64,000 nucleotides of DNA from Janthinobacterium sp. TB1-E2 (GCF_036885605.1 NZ_CP142523.1:682001-746000), one strand, 5' to 3'. Counted from the first letter of the stretch, positions 28,108 to 39,854 are shown. Notes: a model not told the origin generated them from the letters alone. Translations and numbers: made by a program.

Positions 28108-28542
28108 ATGGCAAAGAAAATCATTGGTTTTATCAAGCTGCAAGTTCCAGCTGGTAAAGCAAACCCATCCCCACCAATCGGTCCAGCTCTGGGTCAACGT
28201 GGTCTGAACATCATGGAATTCTGCAAGGCCTTCAATGCACAGACCCAAGGTCTGGAGCCAGGCATGCCGATTCCAGTCGTGATCACCGCGTTCGCTGACA
28301 AGTCCTTCACATTCGTGATGAAGACGCCTCCAGCAACCTACCTGATCAAAAAAGCTGCTGCGATCACCAAAGGTTCGCCGAAGCCACATACCGACAAAGT
28401 CGGTACGCTGACCCGCGCACAAGCTGAAGAAATCGCTAAATTGAAAACCCCTGATCTGACCGCTGCCGACATGGATGCTGCTGTACGCACCATCGCTGGT
28501 TCCGCTCGTTCGATTGGTATCACGGTGGAAGGTGTTGTATAA
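28108..28542 (+). CDS. rplK: 50S ribosomal protein L11
   Basis: A 144-residue protein of the ribosomal GTPase centre. It starts [20 protein letters not shown], with the proline-rich hinge [13 protein letters not shown] and the C-terminal rRNA-binding helix region ending [23 protein letters not shown] lies upstream. Its stop overlaps the rplA start by one base. Confidence 0.98.
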   Translation: MAKKIIGFIKLQVPAGKANPSPPIGPALGQRGLNIMEFCKAFNAQTQGLEPGMPIPVVITAFADKSFTFVMKTPPATYLIKKAAAITKGSPKPHTDKVGTLTRAQAEEIAKLKTPDLTAADMDAAVRTIAGSARSIGITVEGVV

Positions 28543-29237
28543 TGGCTAAGTTATCCAAACGTATCAAGGCTTTGAAAGCCAAAGTCGACCGTACCAAAGT
28601 GTACGCTTTCGACAACGCTGTCGCTCTGATCAAAGAGTGCGCAACGGCCAAGTTCAATGAATCGATCGACGTATCGGTACAACTGGGTGTTGATCCTAAG
28701 AAATCCGACCAAGTGGTGCGCGGCTCCGTCGTGCTGCCAGCTGGTACCGGCAAAACCGTACGCGTGGCAGTATTCGCGTCGGGCGAAAAAGCGGAAGCTG
28801 CTAAAGCAGCTGGCGCCGACATCGTTGGTATGGAAGACCTGGCTGAGCAGATCAAAGCCGGCGACATGCCTTTCGACATCGTTATCGCTTCGCCAGATAC
28901 CATGCGTATCGTTGGTACCCTGGGTCAGATCCTGGGCCCACGCGGCATGATGCCTAACCCGAAAGTTGGCACTGTTACTCCTGACGTCGCTACCGCCGTG
29001 AAAAACGCGAAAGCCGGTCAAGTTCAGTACCGTACCGACAAATCCGGTATCATCCACGCTACCATCGGCCGTAAATCGTTCGCTGACGCAGATCTGAAGT
29101 CGAATCTGGTCGCACTGATCGACGCACTGAACAAAGCCAAGCCAGCATCGAGCAAAGGCGTGTACCTGCGCAAAGTTTCGCTGTCGTCGACCATGGGCGC
29201 TGGCGTCCGTGTTGACCAGGCTAGCCTGGCAGCTTAA
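28542..29237 (+). CDS. rplA: 50S ribosomal protein L1
   Basis: A 231-residue protein of the L1 stalk with [16 protein letters not shown] at the start, the signature [17 protein letters not shown] (about 127-143) and [10 protein letters not shown] at the end. It begins in the TAATG overlap with rplK. L1 is the autogenous repressor of this pair in E. coli. Confidence 0.98.
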   Translation: MAKLSKRIKALKAKVDRTKVYAFDNAVALIKECATAKFNESIDVSVQLGVDPKKSDQVVRGSVVLPAGTGKTVRVAVFASGEKAEAAKAAGADIVGMEDLAEQIKAGDMPFDIVIASPDTMRIVGTLGQILGPRGMMPNPKVGTVTPDVATAVKNAKAGQVQYRTDKSGIIHATIGRKSFADADLKSNLVALIDALNKAKPASSKGVYLRKVSLSSTMGAGVRVDQASLAA

Positions 29238-29557
29238 GTAACAGAATCAAGTCCTGTAGCGCCTTCGGGCGCTGCGGGCGCATCTTTGGGCTGTCTGCCC
29301 GGTGTTCGCACCAGGCAGGCAGACAATCAAAGACCGTTGGGCCGACTGCGATCGCACATGCAGAAGGTTAATAGGCTTGCCGGCAACGGCAAGTGCCCAA
29401 CGCAGATGGTGTACCCGAACAAGTTTTGTAGTCCTCATGCTGCGTGAATTCATCCGCTCAGTTTAGTACTTCTTGACTTCGGACGCCGTGTTCGAACCGA
29501 TGCAAGGCGCTCAACCACTCGGTTGTGATTGCCGAACATCATTTAAGGAGGTTGACC
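29238..29557 (+). promoter_or_regulatory. rplJ leader: structured RNA, L10 autoregulation type
   Basis: A 320-nt gap without a gene. It contains a UUCG hairpin (8-bp stem, 29256-29263 with 29268-29275), a long hairpin around TGTCTGCC/GGCAGACA (about 29292-29325), and a nested element: outer helix CGTTGGGC (29335-29342) with GCCCAACG (29395-29402) enclosing a 7-bp hairpin with a GCAA tetraloop (29376-29382 with 29387-29393). The outer-helix/internal-loop/hairpin layout, with AAUAG in the internal loop, resembles the known L10(L12) leader that represses rplJL. A 10-bp palindrome TGCGATCGCA lies at 29347-29356. A perfect ribosome site closes the leader. Confidence 0.7.
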
Positions 29558-30097
29558 GTGAGTCTCAATCTGAATGACAAAAAGGCCGTCGTCGCCGAAG
29601 TTTCCGCACAAGTAGCAAATGCGCAAACGATCGTCGTGGCCGAATATCGTGGCATCCAGGTTGGTCACTTGACGCAACTGCGTGCTAAAGCGCGTGCCCA
29701 AGGCGTGTACCTGCGTGTGTTGAAAAACACTCTGGCTCGTCGCTCCGTTGAAGGTACCGCATTCGCCAGCCTGGCAGATGCCATGACCGGCCCGTTGATC
29801 TACTCGATCTCGGCCGATGCCGTTGCAGCAGCTAAAGTCATCGCTGACTTCGCTAAAACCAACGACAAACTGGTCATCAAAGCAGGTAACTACGCAGGCA
29901 AGCCGCTGGATACAGCTGCTGTCACCGCGTTGGCGAGCATTCCTAGCCGTGAAGTCCTCATTTCGCAGTTGTTGGGCGTTATGCTGGCTCCGGTTTCGGG
30001 CTTTGCACGTGGTCTGGCTGCCCTGGCAGCGAAAAAAGGCGAAGGCGCCGAAGCTCCTGCAGAAGCAGCAGCAGAAGAAGCCCCAGCAGCCGCTTAA
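29558..30097 (+). CDS. rplJ: 50S ribosomal protein L10
   Basis: A 179-residue stalk-base protein that anchors L7/L12 dimers. It starts with GTG at 29558 because the perfect AAGGAGG (29545-29551) is 6 nt upstream and the sequence [15 protein letters not shown] matches the family start. [19 protein letters not shown] and LKNTLARRS are typical. The C-terminus is an Ala/Glu-rich tail. Expression is probably controlled by its own product through the preceding leader. Confidence 0.97.
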   Translation: MSLNLNDKKAVVAEVSAQVANAQTIVVAEYRGIQVGHLTQLRAKARAQGVYLRVLKNTLARRSVEGTAFASLADAMTGPLIYSISADAVAAAKVIADFAKTNDKLVIKAGNYAGKPLDTAAVTALASIPSREVLISQLLGVMLAPVSGFARGLAALAAKKGEGAEAPAEAAAEEAPAAA

Positions 30098-30164
30098 TTG
30101 CGCGCGCTTTTTTCTCTCAGTACCAATCTGATGTAACTAACGTAATAAATTTAGGAGTTTCAAA

Positions 30165-30536
30165 ATGGCAATTAGCAAAGACGATATCCTGGAAGCAGTT
30201 AGCGCCATGTCCGTAATGGACCTGAACGACCTGGTTAAAGCATTCGAAGAAAAATTCGGCGTGTCCGCAGCAGCGATGGCTTCGGCCGGTCCTGCAGCAG
30301 GCCCAGCAGCAGCTGCTGAAGAACAAACCGAATTCAACGTCATCCTTGACACCTTCGGCGCAAACAAAGTTGGCGTTATTAAAGCAGTTCGCGAAATCAC
30401 CGGCCTGGGCTTGAAAGAAGCTAAAGACCTGGTCGATGGCGCACCAAAAACTGTGAAAGAAGCAGTGTCGAAAGCTGACGCTGAAGCAGCACAGAAGAAA
30501 CTGGTAGAAGCCGGCGCAACCGCTTCGATCAAGTAA
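30165..30536 (+). CDS. rplL: 50S ribosomal protein L7/L12
   Basis: A 123-residue acidic stalk protein. The N-terminal dimerisation helices ([20 protein letters not shown]), an Ala/Pro-rich hinge (about 40-52) and the C-terminal factor-binding domain ([35 protein letters not shown]) are in order. TTTAGGAG precedes it. It lies 67 nt after rplJ. Confidence 0.98.
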   Translation: MAISKDDILEAVSAMSVMDLNDLVKAFEEKFGVSAAAMASAGPAAGPAAAAEEQTEFNVILDTFGANKVGVIKAVREITGLGLKEAKDLVDGAPKTVKEAVSKADAEAAQKKLVEAGATASIK

Positions 30537-30567
30537 TATCTGTACCGGCGGCAGTTAGCGCCCGAGT

Positions 30568-30611
30568 CAAAGTCTGAGGTTTCCCCTCGCAAGGGGGGAA
30601 ATCCGACTTTG
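30568..30611 (+). terminator. Attenuator-like hairpin between rplL and rpoB
   Basis: A long stem: AAAGTC (30569-30574) pairs with GACTTT (30605-30610), and an inner TTTCCCC/GGGGAAA helix closes a short loop. The T-content after it is low (GGCTCCTTTG). In E. coli a partial terminator in the same gap lowers rpoBC expression relative to ribosomal proteins; the position and shape fit that role. The remaining gap to 30780 shows nothing else definite. Confidence 0.5.
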
Positions 30612-30780
30612 GCTCCTTTGTCGTCTGCATCGTATTTGTCATGTAGTTGTAGCAGCAGTTTTTATTCGATTCAAGCCGGAAAGCAGAGCCTTGAGGTTTC
30701 GTCTGTGTCACACGCAGCGGTGCAAACGAACACTTGCAAAACCTGAATTTTCTATCCTTTCTGTCACTCACGGAGTGTCC

Positions 30781-33700
30781 ATGCACTACTCATTTACTGA
30801 GAAGAAACGCATTCGCAAATCATTCGCGAAGCGCGCCAACGTTCACCACGTTCCGTTCCTGCTGGCGACCCAGCTCGAGTCTTATCATAGCTTCTTGCAA
30901 GAGGACATAGCACCGTCCGGCCGCAAGAATGATGGCCTGCAGTCGGCTTTCACTTCGATTTTCCCTATCGTGTCGCACAATGGTTTTGCGCGTCTCGAAT
31001 TCTTGTCGTACGTTCTCGGCGATCCTGCCTTTGACGTCAAAGAATGTCAACAACGTGGCCTGACGTTCGCGTCGCCGCTGCGCGCGAAAGTGCGTCTGGT
31101 GATCCTGGACAAGGAATCGCCAACCAAACCCGTCGTCAAAGAGATGAAGGAACAGGAAGTCTACATGGGCGAATTGCCGCTCATGACGACCACCGGTTCG
31201 TTCGTCATCAACGGCACGGAGCGGGTTATCGTTTCCCAGCTGCACCGTTCGCCTGGCGTGTTCTTCGAGCATGACCGCGGCAAGACCCACTCGTCCGGCA
31301 AACTGCTGTTCTCCGCGCGTATCATTCCTTACCGCGGTTCGTGGCTGGACTTCGAGTTCGACCCGAAAGACATCCTGTTCTTCCGCGTCGACCGCCGCCG
31401 CAAGATGCCAGTAACGATCCTGCTCAAAGCCATCGGCATGTCGCATGAGCAAATCCTGGCCAATTTCTTTGTCTTCGACAATTTCAACCTGCGCTCCGAA
31501 GGCGCGGAAATGGAATTCGTCGCCGAACGTCTGCGCGGCGAAGTGGCGCGTTTCGACATCGTCGACAAGTCGGGCAAGACCCTGGTGCTGAAAGACAAGC
31601 GTATCAACGCGAAACACGTGCGTGATATCGAAGCTGCCGGCATCAAGCACATTTCCGTACCGGAAGACTACCTGCTGGGCCGCGTATTGGCGAAGAACAT
31701 CGTCGATGGCGACACCGGTGAAGTCGTCGCTTCCGCGAACGATGAGCTGACCGAAGATCTGTTGGGCCGCCTGCGCGATGCCAACATTTCCGAAATCCAG
31801 ACCTTGTACACGAACGACCTGGATCAGGGCGCCTACATCTCGCAAACCCTGCGTATCGACGACACCGCCGACCAGATGGCCGCGAAAGTGGCGATCTACC
31901 GCATGATGCGTCCAGGCGAGCCGCCAACGGAAGACTCCGTTGAAGCGCTGTTCAATGGCCTGTTCTACAACTCGGACCGCTACGACCTGTCGGCCGTGGG
32001 CCGCATGAAGTTCAACCGCCGCATTGGCCGCGATGAACTGACCGGCGCCATGACCCTGTCGAACGAAGACGTGCTGGCCGTGATCAAGATCCTCGTGGAA
32101 CTGCGCAATGGCCGCGGCGAAGTCGACGATATCGATCACCTGGGTAACCGTCGCGTACGTTGCGTGGGCGAACTGGCCGAGAATCAATTCCGCGCCGGCC
32201 TGGTGCGTGTTGAGCGCGCCGTCAAGGAACGCCTCGGCCAAGCCGAAGCGGACAACCTGATGCCGCACGACCTGATCAACTCGAAGCCGATTTCGGCCGC
32301 GATTCGCGAGTTCTTCGGTTCGTCCCAGCTGTCGCAGTTCATGGACCAAACCAATCCTCTGTCGGAAATTACCCACAAGCGCCGCGTATCGGCTCTGGGA
32401 CCCGGCGGTCTGACACGCGAACGCGCCGGCTTTGAAGTGCGCGACGTGCATCCGACCCACTACGGCCGCGTCTGCCCGATCGAGACACCGGAAGGTCCGA
32501 ACATTGGTCTGATCAACTCGCTGGCGTTGTATGCCCGCCTGAATGAATACGGCTTCCTGGAAACCCCGTACCGCAAGGTCGAAGGCTCCAAGATTACCGA
32601 TCAGATCGACTACCTGTCCGCCATCGAAGAAGGCCGCTACATCATCGCTCAGGCGAATGCGACCATCAACGACGCCGGCATGCTGTCCGATGAACTGGTC
32701 TCGGCCCGTGAAGCTGGCGAAACCATCCTGGTCTCCCCGGAGCGCATCCAGTACATGGACGTGGCCCCAGGCCAGATCGTTTCCGTCGCTGCCTCGCTGA
32801 TTCCGTTCCTCGAACACGATGATGCGAACCGTGCATTGATGGGCGCCAACATGCAACGCCAGGCTGTGCCTTGCTTGCGTCCGGAAAAAGCGCTGGTCGG
32901 TACCGGTATCGAACGCACCGTTGCGGTCGACTCGGGCACCACCGTGCAAGCGCTGCGTGGCGGTATCGTCGATTACATCGATGCGGGCCGTGTCGTGATT
33001 CGCGTCAACGATGACGAAGCGACCGCTGGTGAAGTGGGCGTCGACATCTACAACCTGATCAAGTACACCCGTTCGAACCAGAACACCAACATCAACCAGC
33101 GTCCTATCGTGCAAGTGGGCGACCGTGTTGCCAAGCGCGACGTGATCGCCGATGGCGCATCGACCGACCTGGGTGAATTGGCGCTGGGCCAGAACATGAC
33201 CGTGGCCTTCATGCCATGGAATGGTCTGAACTTCGAAGATTCGATCCTGATCTCGGAAAACGTCGTCAAGGACGACCGCTACACCTCGATTCACATCGAA
33301 GAGTTGTCGGTGGTGGCCCGTGACACGAAACTGGGCGCGGAAGAAATTACGCGCGACATCTCGAACCTGGCTGAAAATCAGCTGGCACGTCTGGATGAGT
33401 CCGGTATCGTCTACATCGGCGCTGAAGTCCAAGCCGGCGACACCCTGGTTGGTAAAGTGACGCCGAAGGGCGAAACCCAGCTGACCCCGGAAGAGAAGCT
33501 GCTGCGCGCGATTTTCGGCGAAAAAGCCTCGGACGTGAAAGATACGTCGCTGCGCGTGCCTTCGGGCATGATCGGTACCGTGATCGACGTGCAAGTCTTC
33601 ACCCGTGAAGGCATCGTGCGCGACAAGCGTGCCCAGCAAATTATCGATGACGAACTGAAACGCTTCCGTCTGGATCTGAACGACCAGATGCGTATCGTTG

Positions 33701-34887
33701 AAGGCGATGCCTTCCAGCGTCTGGAAAAAATGCTGATCGGCAAAGTTGTCAACGGCGGCCCTAAAAAGCTGGCCAAAGGCGCCAAGATCACCAAGGAATA
33801 CCTGGCCGATCTGGATAAATACCACTGGTTCGACATCCGCCCTGCGGACGACGATGCAGCGGTAGCGCTGGAAGCGATCAAGGAATCGATCAACGAGAAG
33901 CGTCACCAGTTCGATCTGGCCTTCGAAGAGAAGCGCAAGAAACTGACGCAAGGCGATGAGCTGCAACCAGGCGTGCAAAAAATGGTCAAGGTGTACCTGG
34001 CCGTGAAACGCCGCCTGCAGTCGGGCGACAAGATGGCAGGTCGCCACGGTAACAAGGGTGTGGTTTCCCGTATTGTTCCTGTGGAAGACATGCCATACAT
34101 GGCCGACGGCACGCCAGCCGACGTTGTGCTGAACCCGCTGGGCGTTCCTTCGCGGATGAACGTTGGTCAGATTCTCGAGACTCACTTGGGCTGGGCTGCC
34201 AAGGGTCTGGGTATCCGCATCGGCGAAATGCTGAAGGCGCAAACCAAGGTCGAGCAAGTGCGCAAGTACCTGACGACGATCTACAACGACAACGGCCGCG
34301 CGGAAGATCTGAACGACTTCGACGACGAAGAGATCATGAAGCTGGCGGAAAACCTGAAAAAAGGTGTTCCATTTGCCACGCCAGTGTTCGACGGCGCCAA
34401 CGAAGAAGAGATCCGCCGCATGCTGGACCTGGCGTATCCGGACGACATCGCCAAGAACCTGGGCATGACCGCTTCGAAAAACCAGGTGACCATGTATGAC
34501 GGTCGCACCGGTGAAGCGTTCGAGCGCAAGGTCACTGTCGGCGTCATGCACATGCTGAAACTGCATCACTTGGTTGATGACAAGATGCATGCGCGTTCGA
34601 CCGGTCCTTACTCGCTGGTGACGCAACAGCCACTGGGCGGTAAAGCCCAGTTCGGTGGTCAGCGTTTCGGTGAGATGGAAGTCTGGGCACTGGAAGCGTA
34701 TGGCGCGTCGTATGTCTTGCAAGAGATGTTGACCGTCAAGTCCGATGACGTGAATGGCCGTACCAAAGTGTACGAGAACCTCGTCAAGGGCGACCACGTG
34801 ATCGACGCCGGCATGCCGGAATCGTTCAACGTGCTGGTCAAGGAAATCCGTTCGCTGGGTATCGATATCGACCTCGAACGCAACTAA
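30781..34887 (+). CDS. rpoB: DNA-directed RNA polymerase subunit beta
   Basis: A 1368-residue catalytic subunit. The start [18 protein letters not shown] at 30781 matches betaproteobacterial RpoB; upstream in-frame codons add 30 unrelated residues. The rifampicin region reads [18 protein letters not shown], with the Asp, His and Ser positions (E. coli 516, 526, 531) unaltered; Thr at E. coli position 518 is, from memory, usual in this class. [13 protein letters not shown] (about 1083) is the conserved active-site segment. A 7-bp hairpin at 34925-34949 lies in the 109-nt gap to rpoC. Confidence 0.99.
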   Translation: MHYSFTEKKRIRKSFAKRANVHHVPFLLATQLESYHSFLQEDIAPSGRKNDGLQSAFTSIFPIVSHNGFARLEFLSYVLGDPAFDVKECQQRGLTFASPLRAKVRLVILDKESPTKPVVKEMKEQEVYMGELPLMTTTGSFVINGTERVIVSQLHRSPGVFFEHDRGKTHSSGKLLFSARIIPYRGSWLDFEFDPKDILFFRVDRRRKMPVTILLKAIGMSHEQILANFFVFDNFNLRSEGAEMEFVAERLRGEVARFDIVDKSGKTLVLKDKRINAKHVRDIEAAGIKHISVPEDYLLGRVLAKNIVDGDTGEVVASANDELTEDLLGRLRDANISEIQTLYTNDLDQGAYISQTLRIDDTADQMAAKVAIYRMMRPGEPPTEDSVEALFNGLFYNSDRYDLSAVGRMKFNRRIGRDELTGAMTLSNEDVLAVIKILVELRNGRGEVDDIDHLGNRRVRCVGELAENQFRAGLVRVERAVKERLGQAEADNLMPHDLINSKPISAAIREFFGSSQLSQFMDQTNPLSEITHKRRVSALGPGGLTRERAGFEVRDVHPTHYGRVCPIETPEGPNIGLINSLALYARLNEYGFLETPYRKVEGSKITDQIDYLSAIEEGRYIIAQANATINDAGMLSDELVSAREAGETILVSPERIQYMDVAPGQIVSVAASLIPFLEHDDANRALMGANMQRQAVPCLRPEKALVGTGIERTVAVDSGTTVQALRGGIVDYIDAGRVVIRVNDDEATAGEVGVDIYNLIKYTRSNQNTNINQRPIVQVGDRVAKRDVIADGASTDLGELALGQNMTVAFMPWNGLNFEDSILISENVVKDDRYTSIHIEELSVVARDTKLGAEEITRDISNLAENQLARLDESGIVYIGAEVQAGDTLVGKVTPKGETQLTPEEKLLRAIFGEKASDVKDTSLRVPSGMIGTVIDVQVFTREGIVRDKRAQQIIDDELKRFRLDLNDQMRIVEGDAFQRLEKMLIGKVVNGGPKKLAKGAKITKEYLADLDKYHWFDIRPADDDAAVALEAIKESINEKRHQFDLAFEEKRKKLTQGDELQPGVQKMVKVYLAVKRRLQSGDKMAGRHGNKGVVSRIVPVEDMPYMADGTPADVVLNPLGVPSRMNVGQILETHLGWAAKGLGIRIGEMLKAQTKVEQVRKYLTTIYNDNGRAEDLNDFDDEEIMKLAENLKKGVPFATPVFDGANEEEIRRMLDLAYPDDIAKNLGMTASKNQVTMYDGRTGEAFERKVTVGVMHMLKLHHLVDDKMHARSTGPYSLVTQQPLGGKAQFGGQRFGEMEVWALEAYGASYVLQEMLTVKSDDVNGRTKVYENLVKGDHVIDAGMPESFNVLVKEIRSLGIDIDLERN

Positions 34888-34996
34888 ACGACAGCACCCT
34901 GTCATTTGGTTTGGGAAACACAAAGCCCGGCTGGGAAACCACGCCGGGCAATGTAGTCTCAGGAATATAGAAATTTAATCACCTCTGGAGTGATAC

Positions 34997-37900
34997 ATGA
35001 AAGCACTGCTCGATCTATTCAAGCAAGTACAGACCAACGAGACCTTCGATGCAATCAAGATCGGTCTCGCTTCGCCTGAGAAAATCCGTTCGTGGTCCTA
35101 CGGCGAAGTCAAGAAGCCGGAAACCATCAACTACCGTACCTTCAAGCCTGAGCGCGACGGCCTGTTCTGCGCCAAGATCTTTGGCCCGATCAAGGATTAC
35201 GAATGCCTGTGCGGCAAGTACAAGCGCCTGAAACACCGCGGCGTGATCTGCGAAAAGTGCGGCGTCGAAGTCACCCTGGCCAAAGTGCGCCGCGAGCGCA
35301 TGGGCCACATCGAGCTGGCCTCGCCGACCGCGCACATCTGGTTCCTGAAATCGCTGCCGTCGCGTCTGGGCATGGTCCTGGACATGACCCTGCGGGACAT
35401 CGAACGCGTGCTGTACTTTGAAGCATACGTCGTGACCGATCCAGGCATGACTCCGCTGAAAAAGTGCCAGATCATGTCGGAAGACGATTACGCCGCCAAG
35501 TACGAAGAGTACGGCGACGACTTCACCGCGTTCATGGGCGCCGAAGGTATCCGTGAACTGCTGCGCTCGATCGACATCCACCGCGATGCCGAAACCCTGC
35601 GCGTGGAACTGAAGGAATCGAAATCCGAAGCCAAGATCAAGAAATACGCGAAGCGCCTGAAAGTGCTGGAAGCGTTCCAACGTTCGGGCATCAAGCCTGA
35701 CTGGATGATCATGGAAGTGCTGCCAGTGCTGCCGCCGGAACTGCGTCCGCTGGTACCGCTGGACGGTGGCCGTTTCGCGACCTCGGATCTGAACGATCTG
35801 TATCGCCGCGTCATCAACCGTAACAACCGTCTGAAACGCCTGATGGAGCTGCGCGCTCCAGAGATCATCACGCGCAACGAAAAGCGCATGCTGCAAGAAG
35901 CAGTCGATTCGCTGCTGGACAACGGCCGTCGCGGCAAAGCGATGACCGGCGCCAACAAGCGTCCGCTGAAATCGCTGGCAGAGATGATCAAGGGCAAGGG
36001 CGGCCGTTTCCGTCAAAACTTGCTGGGCAAACGCGTCGATTACTCCGGTCGTTCGGTCATCGTCGTGGGCCCGCAATTGAAACTGCATCAGTGCGGCTTG
36101 CCGAAACTGATGGCGCTGGAACTGTTCAAGCCATTCATTTTCAATAAACTGGAACTGATGGGTCTGGCTACCACGATCAAGGCCGCCAAAAAGCTGGTCG
36201 AGATTCAAGAGCCGGTCGTATGGGACATCCTGGAAGACGTGATCCGTGAACATCCGATCATGTTGAACCGCGCACCTACCTTGCACCGTCTTGGTATCCA
36301 GGCGTTCGAGCCAGTCCTGATTGAAGGCAAGGCCATCCAGCTGCACCCGCTCGTCTGCGCCGCATTCAACGCCGACTTTGACGGTGACCAAATGGCGGTC
36401 CACGTTCCTCTGTCGATCGAAGCGCAGATGGAAGCACGCACCCTGATGCTGGCATCGAACAACATCCTGTTCCCGTCGAACGGCGAACCATCGATCGTTC
36501 CTTCCCAGGATATCGTGCTGGGTCTGTACTACGCGACCCGCGAAGCGATCAATGCGAAGAACGAAGGGATGATGTTCCCTGACGTGTCGGAAGTGATCCG
36601 CGCCTACGACAACAAGGAAGTCGAACTGACGACCCGCGTCACCGTGCGTATTACCGAATACCCGAAAAACGCCGAAACGGGCGAATTCGAGAAAACGGTA
36701 ACGCGTTACGAAACGACGATCGGCCGTGCGATCCTGTCGGAAATTCTGCCGAAAGGCCTGCCGTTCTCCGTCCTGAACCGCGCGCTGAAAAAGAAAGAAA
36801 TTTCCAAGCTGATCAACACGTCGTTCCGCAAGTGCGGCCTGCGCGCCACCGTGGTGTTCGCAGACAAACTGATGCAATCGGGTTTCCGTCTGGCGACACG
36901 CGCCGGTATCTCGATCTGCGTCGACGACATGCTGGTACCGCCTCAAAAAGTCACCCTGATCGCGACGGCCGAATCGGAAGTCAAGCAGATCGAACAGCAA
37001 TACGCCTCGGGTCTCGTGACCGCCGGCGAGCGTTACAACAAGGTAGTCGATATCTGGGGCAAAACCTCGGATGAAGTCGGCAAGGCCATGATGGACCAGC
37101 TCAAAGTCGAAGACGTGATCCGCCGCGACGGCACCAAGTCGACGCAAGAATCGTTCAACGCCATTTACATGATGGCCGACTCCGGCGCGCGCGGTTCCGC
37201 AGCCCAGATTCGCCAGTTGGCCGGTATGCGTGGTCTGATGGCCAAACCGGATGGCTCGATTATCGAAACGCCGATTACCGCGAACTTCCGCGAAGGTCTG
37301 AACGTTTTGCAGTACTTCATTTCGACCCACGGCGCTCGTAAAGGTCTGGCCGATACGGCGCTGAAAACGGCTAACTCCGGTTACCTGACGCGTCGTCTGG
37401 TTGACGTGACGCAAGACTTGGTGGTGATCGAAGATGATTGCGGCACCATGAACGGCGCCGTCATGAAGGCACTGGTCGAAGGTGGTGAAGTCATCGAACC
37501 GTTGCGTGACCGTATCCTCGGCCGCGTGGTGGTACATGACGTCGTCAATCCTGAAACCCAGGAAACGCTGTACGAAGCCGGCACCTTGATGGACGAAGAC
37601 ATGGTCGAAGAGATCGAGCGTCTGTCCATCGATGAAGTCAAGGTCCGTACGCCACTGACTTGCGACACGCGCTTCGGCCTGTGCGCCAAGTGCTATGGCC
37701 GCGACCTGGGTCGCGGCATGCTGGTCAACGCCGGCGAAGCCGTCGGTGTGGTGGCAGCGCAGTCGATTGGTGAGCCTGGTACCCAGCTGACCATGCGTAC
37801 GTTCCACATTGGTGGTGCGGCATCGCGTGCGGCAGTGGCATCGTCGGTGGAAGCCAAGTCGAACGGTACCATCCGCTTCACGGCAACCATGCGTTACGTG

Positions 37901-39238
37901 ACGAACGGCAAGGGCGCGCAAATCGTCATTTCCCGTTCCGGCGAAGTGCTGATCACCGACGACCATGGCCGTGAGCGTGAGCGTCACAAAGTACCGTACG
38001 GTGCGACCCTGATCGTCAAGGACGGCATGGTCATCAAGGCCGGTACGGCCCTGGCAACGTGGGATCCGCTGACCCGTCCGATCATTACCGAATACGCCGG
38101 TCAAGTGCGTTTCGAGAACGTCGAAGAAGGCGTCACCGTGGCCCGTCAGGTCGACGAAGTGACCGGTCTGTCCACCCTGGTGGCGATCGATGCGAAACGT
38201 CGCGGTTCGTTGACCAAAACGTTGCGTCCGCAAGTCAAGCTGATCAACGACGCGAACGAAGAAGTCAAGATCGCCGGCACCGAACACTCGGTGGCGATCG
38301 GCTTCCAGGTCGGCGCGCTGATCATGGTCAAGGACGGTCAACAGGTATCGGTTGGTGAAGTGCTGGCACGTATTCCGACCGAATCGCAAAAAACGCGCGA
38401 TATTACCGGTGGTCTGCCACGCGTTGCGGAACTGTTCGAAGCGCGCTCGCCGAAAGATGCCGGTATGCTGGCGGAAGTCACGGGTACGGTTGCGTTCGGT
38501 AAAGAAACCAAGGGCAAGCAGCGTCTGGAAATCACGGACATGGACGGCAACAAGCATGAGTTCTTGATCACCAAGGACAAACAAGTGCTGGTGCATGACG
38601 GCCAAGTCGTGAACAAGGGCGAGATGATCGTGGACGGCCCGGCCGATCCGCAAGACATCCTGCGCCTGCTGGGTATCGAAGCGCTGGCACGTTACATCGT
38701 TGACGAAGTGCAAGACGTGTACCGTCTGCAAGGCGTGAAGATCAATGACAAGCACATCGAAGTGATCGTGCGTCAGATGCTGCGCCGTGTTCAGATCGTC
38801 AATGCCGGCGACACCAACTACATCGTTGGCGAGCAGGTAGAGCGTTCGGAACTGCTGGACGAGAACGATCGCATGGCCGTTGAGAACAAGATTCCAGCGA
38901 CCTACGAAAACGTCTTGTTGGGTATTACCAAGGCATCGCTGTCGACCGATTCGTTCATCTCGGCCGCATCGTTCCAGGAAACCACCCGCGTGCTGACCGA
39001 AGCGGCGATCATGGGCAAGCGCGATGGTCTGCGCGGCCTGAAAGAGAACGTCATCGTCGGCCGTCTGATTCCTGGCGGTACGGGCCTGGCCTTCCACCGC
39101 GCACGCAAAGAGAAAGAAGCGTGGGAAGTGGAAGAGCGTCAAGCGCTGCTGCTGGCCGAGAAAGCCTCGATGGCTGGCGAAGCTGCAGAAGCATTGCAGG
39201 ACATCGAAACCCAGCAACACCACGGCGACGAAGCGTAA
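34997..39238 (+). CDS. rpoC: DNA-directed RNA polymerase subunit beta'
   Basis: A 1413-residue catalytic subunit. It has the N-terminal zinc site ([17 protein letters not shown]), the catalytic [12 protein letters not shown] with three Mg-binding aspartates, the second zinc site [13 protein letters not shown], and the C-terminal [28 protein letters not shown] precedes the start. The gene is intact, but its last 50 codons, stop and terminator are the source of the tandem repeats that follow. Confidence 0.99.
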   Translation: MKALLDLFKQVQTNETFDAIKIGLASPEKIRSWSYGEVKKPETINYRTFKPERDGLFCAKIFGPIKDYECLCGKYKRLKHRGVICEKCGVEVTLAKVRRERMGHIELASPTAHIWFLKSLPSRLGMVLDMTLRDIERVLYFEAYVVTDPGMTPLKKCQIMSEDDYAAKYEEYGDDFTAFMGAEGIRELLRSIDIHRDAETLRVELKESKSEAKIKKYAKRLKVLEAFQRSGIKPDWMIMEVLPVLPPELRPLVPLDGGRFATSDLNDLYRRVINRNNRLKRLMELRAPEIITRNEKRMLQEAVDSLLDNGRRGKAMTGANKRPLKSLAEMIKGKGGRFRQNLLGKRVDYSGRSVIVVGPQLKLHQCGLPKLMALELFKPFIFNKLELMGLATTIKAAKKLVEIQEPVVWDILEDVIREHPIMLNRAPTLHRLGIQAFEPVLIEGKAIQLHPLVCAAFNADFDGDQMAVHVPLSIEAQMEARTLMLASNNILFPSNGEPSIVPSQDIVLGLYYATREAINAKNEGMMFPDVSEVIRAYDNKEVELTTRVTVRITEYPKNAETGEFEKTVTRYETTIGRAILSEILPKGLPFSVLNRALKKKEISKLINTSFRKCGLRATVVFADKLMQSGFRLATRAGISICVDDMLVPPQKVTLIATAESEVKQIEQQYASGLVTAGERYNKVVDIWGKTSDEVGKAMMDQLKVEDVIRRDGTKSTQESFNAIYMMADSGARGSAAQIRQLAGMRGLMAKPDGSIIETPITANFREGLNVLQYFISTHGARKGLADTALKTANSGYLTRRLVDVTQDLVVIEDDCGTMNGAVMKALVEGGEVIEPLRDRILGRVVVHDVVNPETQETLYEAGTLMDEDMVEEIERLSIDEVKVRTPLTCDTRFGLCAKCYGRDLGRGMLVNAGEAVGVVAAQSIGEPGTQLTMRTFHIGGAASRAAVASSVEAKSNGTIRFTATMRYVTNGKGAQIVISRSGEVLITDDHGRERERHKVPYGATLIVKDGMVIKAGTALATWDPLTRPIITEYAGQVRFENVEEGVTVARQVDEVTGLSTLVAIDAKRRGSLTKTLRPQVKLINDANEEVKIAGTEHSVAIGFQVGALIMVKDGQQVSVGEVLARIPTESQKTRDITGGLPRVAELFEARSPKDAGMLAEVTGTVAFGKETKGKQRLEITDMDGNKHEFLITKDKQVLVHDGQVVNKGEMIVDGPADPQDILRLLGIEALARYIVDEVQDVYRLQGVKINDKHIEVIVRQMLRRVQIVNAGDTNYIVGEQVERSELLDENDRMAVENKIPATYENVLLGITKASLSTDSFISAASFQETTRVLTEAAIMGKRDGLRGLKENVIVGRLIPGGTGLAFHRARKEKEAWEVEERQALLLAEKASMAGEAAEALQDIETQQHHGDEA

Positions 39239-39256
39239 TCTGCGCTGCTAGCTGAC

Positions 39257-39286
39257 AAAACGGCACCCTCGGGTGCCGTTTTTTTT
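39257..39286 (+). terminator. Rho-independent terminator 1 after rpoC
   Basis: An 11-bp stem around CGGCACC/GGTGCCG with loop CTCG and a run of eight T. It begins 19 nt after the rpoC stop codon. Confidence 0.95.
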
Positions 39287-39451
39287 ATGTCCGTTACTGC
39301 GGCCTTCCACCGTGCACGCAAAGAGAAAGAGACGTGGGAAGTGGTTGAGCGTCAAGCCCCGCTGCTGGCCGATAAAGCCACCCTGGCCGGTGAAACCACC
39401 GACGATCTGCTGGCCATCGAAACCCGGCAACACCACGGCGACGAAGCGTAA
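39287..39451 (+). pseudogene. rpoC C-terminus duplicate, unit 2 (54-codon open frame)
   Basis: From an ATG that directly follows the T-run of terminator 1, 54 codons stay open to a TAA that corresponds exactly to the rpoC stop. The product would read [20 protein letters not shown], then LLADKATLAGETTDDLLAIE, then TRQHHGDEA, clearly the RpoC tail with substitutions. There is no ribosome site, since the bases upstream are the terminator, so translation is unlikely. It is treated as a fragment, although the preserved frame is notable. Confidence 0.8.
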
Positions 39452-39469
39452 TCTGCGCTGCTAGCTGAC

Positions 39470-39498
39470 AAAACGGCACCTTCGGGTGCCGTTTTTTT
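39470..39498 (+). terminator. Rho-independent terminator 2 (duplicate)
   Basis: The same 11-bp stem as terminator 1, now with a UUCG tetraloop and seven T. It is 212 bp downstream of terminator 1. Confidence 0.93.
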
Positions 39499-39690
39499 AT
39501 GTCCGTTACTGCGGCCTTCCACCGTGCATGCAAAGAGAAAGAGACGTGGGAAGTGGTTGAGAGTCAAGCCCCGCTGCTGGCCGATAAAGCCACCCTGGCC
39601 GGTGAAACCACCGACGATCTTTTGGCTATCGAAACCGGCAACACACGACGAAGCGTCATCTTTATCGAGCAGCGTACAATTTATAGTTAA
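39499..39690 (+). pseudogene. rpoC C-terminus duplicate, unit 3 (frameshifted)
   Basis: Starts like unit 2 (MSVTAAFHRACKEKETWEV) and is nearly identical until about codon 46. Small deletions then change the frame, giving the unrelated tail GNTRRSVIFIEQRTIYS, which reads into an AT-rich insert. The normal 3' tail of this unit reappears at about 39832. It is a decayed copy, not a credible gene. Confidence 0.8.
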
Positions 39691-39831
39691 TTGCAATCGC
39701 ATGGATGTCGTCCGCTTTATTTTCCTGGAAATTTTAATCATTTAATTGATAGAAATTCCAGGTAATAGAAAGATTTATTGCGTATGTCATTCAACGGTCA
39801 TTCGCTAATTATTTAACTTATTAAAATATGA
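39662..39831. mobile_element. AT-rich insert splitting repeat unit 3 (possible small mobile element)
   Basis: About 170 bp of AT-rich sequence interrupts unit 3 and is flanked by ATCT on both sides (39658-39661 and 39832-39835), where unit 2 has a single ATCT. That pattern fits a 4-bp target duplication. Inside is a hairpin with CCTGGAA/TTCCAGG-type arms (39724-39762). No convincing terminal inverted repeats and no gene are visible, so a mobile origin is only a suggestion. Confidence 0.4.
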
Positions 39832-39854
39832 ATCTGCGCTGTTCGCTGATAAGC

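Noticed and set aside
30820-34923. 1367-codon open frame antisense to rpoB
   Set aside because: Same cause as for rpoC: a shadow of a highly biased gene, with no domain or ribosome site.
34925-34949. Terminator between rpoB and rpoC
   Set aside because: A 7-bp hairpin without T-run in an operon that must be transcribed through; at most an RNA-processing site.
35015-39223. 1402-codon open frame antisense to rpoC
   Set aside because: It mirrors rpoC codon structure in a GC-rich genome, has biased His/Gln/Asp/Val composition and no recognisable domain; rpoC is certain.
39273-39745. Several 60-130-codon frames in other phases of the rpoC repeat array
   Set aside because: They arise from reading duplicated rpoC sequence out of phase; only the in-phase copies are meaningful as remnants.
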